Assembly (NCBI RefSeq): GCF_001949145.1
Contig: NW_019091658.1
Coordinates: forward strand, 64,044 to 79,633
Length of the DNA: 15,590 bases
Source of the DNA: Acanthaster planci
Lineage: Eukaryota; Echinodermata; Asteroidea; Valvatida; Acanthasteridae
Reading direction: 5' to 3'
A model generated the notes under the pieces. That model did no database searches and was not told the origin of the DNA. It was given only the letters and a program-made list of their open reading frames with translations. Position numbers and translations under genes: made by a program. How positions within the stretch are numbered: the first letter of the stretch is position 1; each line of letters begins with the position of its first letter. This document shows, piece after piece, positions 9,542 through 15,590 of this stretch.

Positions 9542-10727
9542 ACTTTAACTTTGGCGGGTTTTGACTATGTACATGTAGTTCATAAAAATCACCCATTTTT
9601 ACGTTCCCTACATGCAGTAATTTGTGCAACGCGATCTACGCGTCACATTTTACATCTTTCAATCCATGCTTTGGCAGGGCAGTGCCTGCACAACTTTCAC
9701 AGGTAACTGTATCATAAATTCTTACCGATAGTTTCACTTCTTTATTTTGTAACCTCTAGAGATATTTTTTAGTTGTAAAGTACCTCACTTTTACAGCACG
9801 ATATCATAGCCCAGTTTGATGGTACATTTGGGGAAAGCTGAGAACTTAAAGTGGTGATTTTTAAGGCATAATTTTGGTTGGTATCATAGTGGAAACTGGG
9901 CCTGGACAGCCCACATGTACTATGTAGTTATGTGCATGGCATTGCCATGAGCAATAGGTGTGTACACATACTGTTATGAAAATATATGTATGCGCACAAG
10001 CAGCACATTATGTTAGAGAATTTTATACATTGTAACAAGATGACATCGGCTGGGAGCTGCTCCGGTACTACCGGCTCCGAGCGTAACAAAAGAGGGCTTT
10101 TTGGGGGGGTACTCACTGCATAGACGCACCATGAGGCGGGTAAGTATATGCGCGTTTGACGCAGAGCACGCCGAGTACGCGTAACTAATTTACTCCGGAA
10201 TGTATGGTTTTTGCGTACACGCCTGTCTGTCTTTCGCCAATTGGGGGTGCACTTCAGCTCGGGGCGGATGGTTCGGTGGTTCATTTTCTCTTCTCCTACC
10301 TCTGTCTTGGATATTGTACGTTTATTGGCCCAGAACGATCACATGTCAGGTCGACATATCCGCATATCACACTCACGGTGAGACATTTCATTCTACCGAT
10401 GGTGCGTGCACGCATATACTCCTTACACACACATACTTGTGGGGATTTCCTTTTTTCTCGTATACAAAACTCCCACACAACACGCAAAAAATAAGGTGTA
10501 AGGTAAAGCAGAGATCGCCTACCAGACCATATAAATGTACTCACTGGCACCCGCACTAGTTTCACGGTAGAGTTTACGCAATTAACGAAAGTGAGGGGAC
10601 AGTGCATTTGCAAAGGATATCGTTTACGTCTGTTAATTGTACAGTTTTACAGTGGGCCCACCGTCTTCTGAAAAACAGAGCTTGCTTCTTTTGATAAATT
10701 CCTGAAGATAGAGGCATGACAAAGCGA
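9542..10727. other. Region upstream of the Dispatched-like gene, no confirmed exon
   Basis: Mostly AT-rich, with a CpG-richer part at about 10040-10330. On the minus strand an ATG at 10284, in an AGAAAATGA context, opens 56 codons to a strong donor-like GCA|GTGAGTA with GT at 10115-10116. That would leave phase 0, which does not fit the exon at 7433 directly. A second ATG at 10121, two bases before the same donor codon break, would fit phase 2 directly. Both are recorded as possibilities only. A short perfect palindrome around CCGGTACTACCGG lies near 10060-10072. Confidence 0.3.
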
Positions 10728-10862
10728 TTGTTGACCGCTGTGGTATGGGATATGAAGTCCTGAACACCCTCGGGCACGCATAGCGCCTTCGGCTTTGCCT
10801 CGGGGCGTTATGCGCCCCTCGGGTGTTCAAGACGTCATATCCCACACCACAGCGGTCAACAA
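10728..10862. repeat. 135-bp foldback (inverted-repeat) element
   Basis: The outer arms 10728-10769 and 10821-10862 are inverted copies matching at 39 of 42 positions. The inner part is a further, slightly offset GC-rich inverted repeat on each side of a short centre rich in CGG/CTTTGCC. As a single strand almost the whole unit would fold into one long hairpin. It has the form of a MITE or foldback transposon relic, but no target-site duplication is visible at the arm ends, so the class is unassigned. Open frames across it on the minus strand only translate the repeat. Confidence 0.8.
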
Positions 10863-11610
10863 CTGTTAATAACTATCTTGGTTAGGGCTACGTTTGGTGA
10901 AATGATAACGCATTACAAGTAGGCTGGGGACGGCGTGGTGCTGAAGGGGTGGGTTTTGTATGTGTGTGTGTGCGTCAGCCAGCGGCCGGGGTTGACTCAC
11001 TGCTTACATGGGTGTGTGTGTCTTGTGCCTTTCATGTGCCATGTCGCCACCAAGCCTTGTCTATTAAGGAGATGGGAACAATTTATTAATGATTCACACG
11101 CAACTGGATGTACTAAATGTCTGGAGTCAACACCTTTAATCCCTGCTGTGATAAACTGATCAAAAGATACACGCAATATTTGAGTTGGAGGAACACCGAT
11201 ACACCAAAAGAAAGTAATACAATATATTTACGACCATAGTATCCAGAGTCCCAAAAGTAGCCGGGTTAAAAGATGAAGTTCAAGAGGGTAGAGAACAAAG
11301 TTACTTTTCATAAACTTGACATTAGGTCCTTCGTTAGACCGGATATTTCACTCCTTCTCCCTATAGTGAAACGTCCAAGTGACGTACATGTATTAACTGA
11401 ACGTACATGTATTCCAATGTGCGTCAAAAGTGAATTGATTCCAAATGTTTTTTTTAATCAACTAGCAACTACTTCTTTTTTCTCAATTAACTCTACTTAC
11501 ATACATGTTTGATGACAGTCAAGTGCAAGGGTGGACTACCCTGAGTTAGAACAGACTGCAAAGAGGATTATTCTGTCTCCGCTGTGTGCAGCTGTAGCAA
11601 CCTAGGTTCG
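10863..11610. other. Gene-free; possible remains of the 3' LTR of the adjacent pol
   Basis: This lies just downstream of the minus-strand retroelement pol, where a 3' LTR would be expected. The minus strand shows a GGAGACAGAATAATC segment near 11568-11582 and an AATAAA-like signal near 11080. There is also a 13-bp direct repeat, ACGTACATGTATT, at 11382-11394 and 11401-11413. No matching copy occurs on the other side of the element within the window, so LTR borders cannot be set. A short GT-rich tract lies near 10960-10975. No host gene is seen. Confidence 0.35.
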
Positions 11611-12052
11611 CTAGTTATTTGTCCGGGTAGCCATAACGATCAGGCGGGTTTCTGATACGCAAAGGGTATTTTCTCTCGGGTATTGATCTGATTGTGACTC
11701 AGGCTCGGTTGAGGCTTGTTGTGCTGGAGGAATATTGGAAGTTGTAGCGTTTTCGGGCGGTTGAGGGTTGACTTCGGTCTCAGGTTGTCGTTCGGGGATT
11801 GGCACGGTAGTTCCCGTTCCAAAATCAACGTCACTGTCCAAATTTGGAGAGGCGCGAGCTGGTTCGACCCGACGTTTTTGATTGCGGATGTGGTCCAGGT
11901 GACGACGGATTTCACATCTGTTATGGTCAAGTCGGATCTTGTAGGACACCAGACCCGAGGTACCTGTGATGGTGCCAAACCGGTCTTCGTAAAGCTACGA
12001 ACGGACATGATGTCACCAATCTGGGAAACGCTTGTCTTCGCACTATTGTCAC
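11611..12052 (-). pseudogene. Retrotransposon integrase C-terminal region
   Basis: A third frame carries a short beta-rich stretch (ITGTSGLVSYKIRL) and RRHLDHIRNQ, which resembles the GPY/F-type C-terminal domain and the terminal RRH-DH motif of Ty3/Gypsy integrases. A Pro/Gln/Glu/Ser-rich tail of about 80 residues follows and ends in TAG at 11611. A TAG at 11995-11997 interrupts the frame upstream of the conserved part. The low-complexity tail is common at pol C-termini and has no assigned function. Confidence 0.8.
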
Positions 12053-12339
12053 GTTGCCGCTTTTGGTTTCTTGAGAGTGAATGACCCGCTTTGTAACATC
12101 AGTTCGAAGATGGTCGAGATGAGAACGTAGACGACGATCCATTAACATTTCCGTGGGAGACACTCCCGTAGCACTGTGCGGAGTGATCCTGTACTGAAGC
12201 AAGAATCTGAACACCTTGGTTTCAACTGTTCCTGTCTCCATTCGCTTTATGGCATGATTGAAGGTGCGCACAGCGCGTTTGGCCAGTCCGTTAGGGGCCG
12301 GGTGATAGGGAGATGTGCAAATGTGCAGGATACCATTCT
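12053..12339 (-). pseudogene. Retrotransposon integrase core, 3' part
   Basis: In the shifted frame NGILHICTSPYHPAPNGLAKRAV is recognisable as the end of the integrase core (given here as two linked motifs, NGILH and YHPAPNGLAKRAV). The position of the third catalytic residue, normally Glu in NGLAER, holds Lys (codon 12278-12280). The frame continues through FLLQYRITPHSATGVSP and a Met-Leu-Met-Asp-Arg-Arg segment typical of the region after the core. It loses similarity near 12050, where a second frameshift occurs. Confidence 0.88.
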
Positions 12340-12570
12340 TTGTTGAGATTCCGCGCTAGTGAATGCTGTTCCGTTGTCGGATACCACTTCATCCGGCAAT
12401 CCATGGGTCACGAACGCCTGTCTCAGTTTCTCGATTGTTGCATAAGTGGTGGCGTGGTTCATCGGAAAAATCTCCATCCACTTGGATTGCGAATCCACAA
12501 CGACAAGGAACACCTTGCCCATGAAGGGGCCTGCATAGTGAATGTGAAATCTGGACCACGGGCGGTCGGA
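12340..12570 (-). pseudogene. Retrotransposon integrase core, 5' part
   Basis: This stretch continues the preceding frame past the nonsense codon. FHIHYAGPF followed by VFLVVVDSQSKW and VVSDNGTAFTS marks the start of an rve integrase catalytic domain. The second catalytic Asp, in SDNG, is kept. The first position holds His (codon 12538-12540), where family members have Asp. A frameshift near 12345 moves the rest of the core to another frame; the original frame runs into nonsense and stops near 12247. Confidence 0.9.
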
Positions 12571-13600
12571 TCATTTCCAGGGATGCTGTTCGCTCTTTGG
12601 AGGCATCGGTTGATCTTGCTGGCAGTTGTAGCATCCTTTGACCTCCATTTCTATATCTGCATCCATCTTATGCGACCAGGCGAACCTTCTGGCGAGGCTT
12701 TTTATCCGGGATATGCTGGGGTGACCTTCGTGAAGGCTATGGAGAATGCGCTTTCGCCCTTGTGGAGGGACGATCACTCGATTACCCCACATGAGGCAAC
12801 CATCTTGAACAGAAAGTTCTGTACTACGAACTCTGTATGGTTTCATATCCTCTTCCACCCTATTGTGTGAGGACCATCCTTCCCTCACCATGTGGAGTAT
12901 CTTGGACAGCAGGGGATCACATCTAGTCCAGGTGCGAATGTGCGATGCGGAGAGAGGAGATGCGTCAGTGGGCTCCCTTAGCAGAACAGTCTCGAGGGCA
13001 ACCGGGACTTTGGCAGGAGCGGTAGACAAGGGTAAACGACTCAGCGCGTCTGCATTTCTGTGGGCTGTTGTCGATTTGAAGACCAGAGTGTACTCGTACA
13101 TAGCTAAGGTAAGAGCCCAGCGCTGACTGCGAGCAGAGGCTTGAGCTGGTACCGCTCTTCCTTCATTGAATTTCTCCTTAGCCTTTTTCAATTTGAAAAG
13201 GCTAAGGAGACGCTTATGGTTGGTCACTACCGTGAAATGACAACCATAAGTGTAACTGAAACTAGTTACACCAAACACGCAGGCGAGGCCCTCCTTTCCG
13301 ATCTGCGAATACTTCTTCTCTGCCGGCACAAATGTGCGCGAGGCAAAACCGACTGGTTTTTCTGAACCATCTAGCATTCTGTGGGCAAGGACTGCACCGA
13401 TGTCACATTGCGATGAATCACATGATACGATGACATCTTACTTGGGGTCGAAGTGCACCAACAGGTTCGATGATAGCAGAAGATCTTTGGAAGCACTGAA
13501 GGCTTTCCTTTCCTCGGCACCCCATCTCCATCTTTTGTCCTTGCGCAGAAGTCAATAAAAAGCAGCAAGGGTTGTCGATAGCTGAGGCAAGAACTTAGGC
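12571..13600 (-). pseudogene. Retrotransposon RNase H and integrase zinc-binding fragment
   Basis: A single frame, interrupted by TGA at 13552-13554 and TAA at 13438-13440, encodes the end of the RT connection, an RNase H domain and the start of integrase. RNase H is recognisable from PVGFASRTF, KKYSQIGKEGLA, FTVVTNHKRL and RNADALSRLP. The residue after Val-Val-Thr is Asn (codon 13219-13221), where this family normally has a catalytic Asp. The integrase zinc finger is visible as HEGHPS followed by CYNCQ, an HHCC pattern. The frame ends at a TGA at 12571-12573, and integrase sequence continues directly beyond it in the same frame. Confidence 0.9.
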
Positions 13601-14485
13601 CTACCTTAATAGGTACATTGTAGTCAGCTTGAGACAAAGGCCAGCTTGCACCGAGCGAGCCAACACAGTCGACAGCGTAGCGAGATCAGACTGGTCATCG
13701 GTGCCTGTGATCAAGATATCATCAATGTATAGAGTCACGTGCGGTATGCCTTGCAAAATGTTCTCCATTGTGCGTTGGAAAATCGCAGGCGTAGAGGCAA
13801 CACCAAAAGGTAAGCGGTTGTAGCGGAACAAACCGCGATGGGTGTTGATGACCACGTAGGCACGCGACTCCTCATCCAGGATCAGTTGTTGATATGCTTG
13901 CGAGAGGTCAAGCTTGGTGAATTTGGTGAACGCAAGCGACGTAAACAAGTCTTCGATTTTTGGTACCGGATACCTACATGTATCTAACTTTGCAACCTGG
14001 TTCACTGTTAATTTATAGTCCCCGCAGATTCTCACAGAAGACCTGTCTGGCTTGAGGACGAGGACAATGGGCGCTGCCCATTCTGAGAACTCAACCAGTT
14101 CGATGATTCCTGCAGCCTGAAGGCGGTCAAGTTCTTTTTCTACCAATTTCCGCACAGCGTAGGGAACGACTCGTGGTTTACGGGGCTGTACATCTTTGTC
14201 GACATAGACTTTGGCTGTGGTGCCTTTCAAGGTACCAAGCTCATCGTTGAACAACGCTGAATGGGCTTTGAATACTTCATCCATACTGGTGATTTCATGG
14301 AGGAAGTTGATTTGCTGCCAGTCCAGTTTAATTTCCCGATGCCAGTTACTTCCAAGCAGGCTTGGTCCGTCACCTTTGACGACAAGCAATGAGAGTTTGT
14401 ACGTCTTTGCGTAATGTTGCACCCGTGCGGCTGTCCGACTAACAACCAACACAGGGCACATTAAAATGTGTTCATGTTCGATGAC
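13601..14485 (-). pseudogene. Retrotransposon reverse transcriptase fragment
   Basis: The open frame (first ATG at 14461, open a little further upstream) begins in the protease-RT linker with LVVKGDGPSLLG, a segment common in metazoan Ty3/Gypsy elements. It continues through RT fingers and palm: GIIELVEFSEWAAPIV, ICGDYKLTVNQ, KLDLSQAY (Asp185) and LYIDDILITG (Asp247, Asp248). All three RT catalytic aspartates are present. The thumb and connection region is missing: after GLCLKL the frame runs eight codons into a stop near 13601-13603. The next recognisable RT-connection sequence resumes at once in another frame, so an internal stretch has been deleted. A TAGGCCTA octamer sits at this junction (13596-13603). 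Codons upstream of 14486 read into the neighbouring repeat and stop at 14507-14509. Confidence 0.92.
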
Positions 14486-14593
14486 CCTGAAAGAAGAATG
14501 AGGGCTTCAGTCAGCATAAGATACGGGAAAACATTCTAATACTAGCTTTATTCGACACACACGTGTGGACTTGGTCATCGCTGAAAGAACAAT
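14486..14593. repeat. 108-bp direct repeat, copy A
   Basis: It matches 15311-15418 at 104 of 108 positions in the same orientation, with no gaps. It begins exactly where the recognisable pol coding stops. On the minus strand it starts TGTTCTTTCA after two flanking bases and ends in CTTTCAGG, and it contains an AATAAA hexamer. The TG...CA-like ends and 3'-end signal recall a small LTR, but the length and context are weak support. Confidence 0.9.
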
Positions 14594-15115
14594 AAATGAG
14601 ATTACACTTTCCACATCTTAAACTAAAAGGAATCAATACCATCCTCCAAATGATTTTTAAACGAAACCATAAAAGAAAACATGTTTTTGTAGCAGCAAAG
14701 GATTACTATCAACAATAATTCTTCTGGCCATGATGTAAACAAATCATGTTTGGTCCTACTCAAACCAATAACAAGTTAAAGAATTACTCTGGCCTCAAGT
14801 CTTGTAGCCATGGTGACCCACTTGGTCTACTGGACCAGACTGCTACCAGATTGCTGGAGATAACCAGTTACTTCCAGGAAATTCCACTGGACTTAATCCG
14901 CAAGGGTCAGTAACTATGGTCAGTGAACCCTATGCTACACACACTAAGGCATGGCTAGGCCTTCTGTACACTGAGTTACATGCCTCATACAGCATATCCT
15001 GGCACAGCAAATATCAAAAGGGTTTCTTAATAAAATACTCTAAAATCATTCCTGAAAATGAACTCCTACGAGAGTACATGTAACTAGTATTGAAATTCAA
15101 CTACATCACTTCAAC
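14594..15115. other. Spacer between the two 108-bp repeats, no gene seen
   Basis: AT-rich DNA with no open frame of note on either strand. It contains a one-base variant of the octamer motif (TAGGCCTT) at 14956-14963. I see no primer-binding site, gag-like zinc knuckle or protease motif that would tie it to the pol remnant. Confidence 0.45.
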
Positions 15116-15234
15116 ACTCTTCTTAGAGGGAAATACTGGACCAAGACATTTTCTGTGTATTGTATAAAATTCCTCCAACTGAGAGTCCAGTCCAGAAATA
15201 CTGTCTTGGTCCAGTATTTCCCTCTAAGAAAAGT
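15116..15234. repeat. Hairpin-forming inverted repeat, 33-bp arms
   Basis: Arms at 15116-15148 and 15202-15234 are inverted copies with one mismatch in 33 bp, separated by a 53-bp loop. The loop contains a further partial copy (CCAGTCCAGAAATACTG) of the arm sequence. No target-site duplication is visible. It may be a small foldback element, or a recent inverted duplication with little sequence drift. Confidence 0.88.
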
Positions 15235-15310
15235 CTTAAACATCTAAAAGTTATACAATAATATAATAGAAAATACGCTTGCATCATAAAATGGGAAGAA
15301 ACTCTACATA

Positions 15311-15418
15311 CCTGAAAGAAGAATGAGGGCTTCAGTCAGCATAAGATACAGGAAAACATTCTAATACTAGCTTTAGTCGACACACACATGTGGACTTGGT
15401 CATTGCTGAAAGAACAAT
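15311..15418. repeat. 108-bp direct repeat, copy B
   Basis: Same orientation as copy A at 14486-14593. The four differences are G/A, T/G, G/A and C/T, and one of them destroys the AATAAA hexamer present on the minus strand of copy A. Flanking sequence on both sides differs from copy A, so the boundaries of the repeat unit are sharp. Confidence 0.9.
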
Positions 15419-15590
15419 GAACCAAAGCCACTTCCTGTACCCCTGCTGTACCCCTGTGATGATGTGGCACTTAATTAACTATGTGGGCTGATCCATGTAG
15501 CTAATGGGTAAATCTAGCGGTGCATCAAGCAATATACACTATGTACAGGGACATTCCAAAGAGAAAACATAAGGTTAAACAAAAGAAAAT
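15419..15590. other. Window edge, no gene seen
   Basis: It contains a short tandem TGTACCCCTG-type duplication near 15437-15455 and otherwise nothing recognisable. Confidence 0.4.

Larger units (their letters stand above)
11611..14485 (-). mobile_element. Decayed, 5'-truncated Ty3/Gypsy-type LTR retrotransposon (pol remnant)
   Basis: The order on the minus strand is the end of the protease-RT linker, reverse transcriptase, RNase H, integrase zinc finger, integrase core and integrase C-terminus, which is the Ty3/Gypsy arrangement. The frame changes at least three times (near 13600, 12345 and 12050). Nonsense codons lie at 13552-13554, 13438-13440, 12571-12573 and 11995-11997. Gag and the protease active site are absent, because recognisable coding ends at 14485 where a different repeat begins. 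The element cannot encode a working polyprotein. It shows no envelope-like gene. The pieces are listed separately. Confidence 0.93.

Noticed and set aside
10200-10613. Overlapping frames on both strands around 10200-10613
   Set aside because: Several frames are open at once in a CpG-richer patch and none has a recognisable domain; only the donor-bearing minus-strand frame is kept as a weak candidate.
12313-12870. 185-residue plus-strand open frame
   Set aside because: Antisense to the integrase and RNase H remnant; no domain of its own.
1-15590. Search for CRISPR arrays, bacterial operons, rRNA, tRNA and toxin genes
   Set aside because: No regularly spaced repeats, clustered same-strand genes, conserved rRNA blocks or cloverleaf with B-box were seen by eye; the window behaves as eukaryotic DNA.

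Overview
This window looks like nuclear DNA of an animal, probably a marine invertebrate. It is AT-rich, with long non-coding stretches, consensus GT-AG introns and several kinds of decayed mobile element. The main gene belongs to the Dispatched family of the Hedgehog pathway. The octamer TAGGCCTA occurs four times, which I associate loosely with marine deuterostome genomes; this is a hint, not an identification. Nothing suggests a bacterial, phage or plasmid origin, and I see no operons, CRISPR arrays, rRNA or tRNA.

Layout. Positions 1-4150 hold no gene I can support, but 242-488 is a clean non-autonomous hAT-type element with 38-bp terminal inverted repeats and a perfect 8-bp target-site duplication. 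Positions 4356-7433 on the minus strand hold the 3' three coding exons of a Dispatched-like 12-pass membrane protein. They join in phase into 964 residues that cover the whole transmembrane core. The true N-terminus lies further upstream; a 71-bp candidate first exon at 9471-9541 is offered with low confidence. The upstream DNA (7434-11610) contains a GC-rich patch near 7555-7755, a (CAAA)n tract near 8158-8274 that may be the tail of a retroposon, and a 135-bp foldback element at 10728-10862.

Positions 11611-14485 on the minus strand are a dead Ty3/Gypsy-type pol region. It runs reverse transcriptase, RNase H, then integrase, with at least four nonsense codons, frameshifts, an internal deletion and altered active-site residues in RNase H and integrase. 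The recognisable pol coding stops where a 108-bp repeat begins (14486-14593). A second copy of that repeat, 96 percent identical, lies at 15311-15418. A 33-bp-arm hairpin (15116-15234) sits between the two copies.

The genes do not form a pathway together. One host gene acts in lipid-modified Hedgehog ligand release, and the rest is transposon-derived. I found no convincing new biological system. The observations most worth checking are the compact Dispatched with a predicted furin site, its unresolved 5' end, the hAT-type MITE, the foldback elements and the paired 108-bp repeats.
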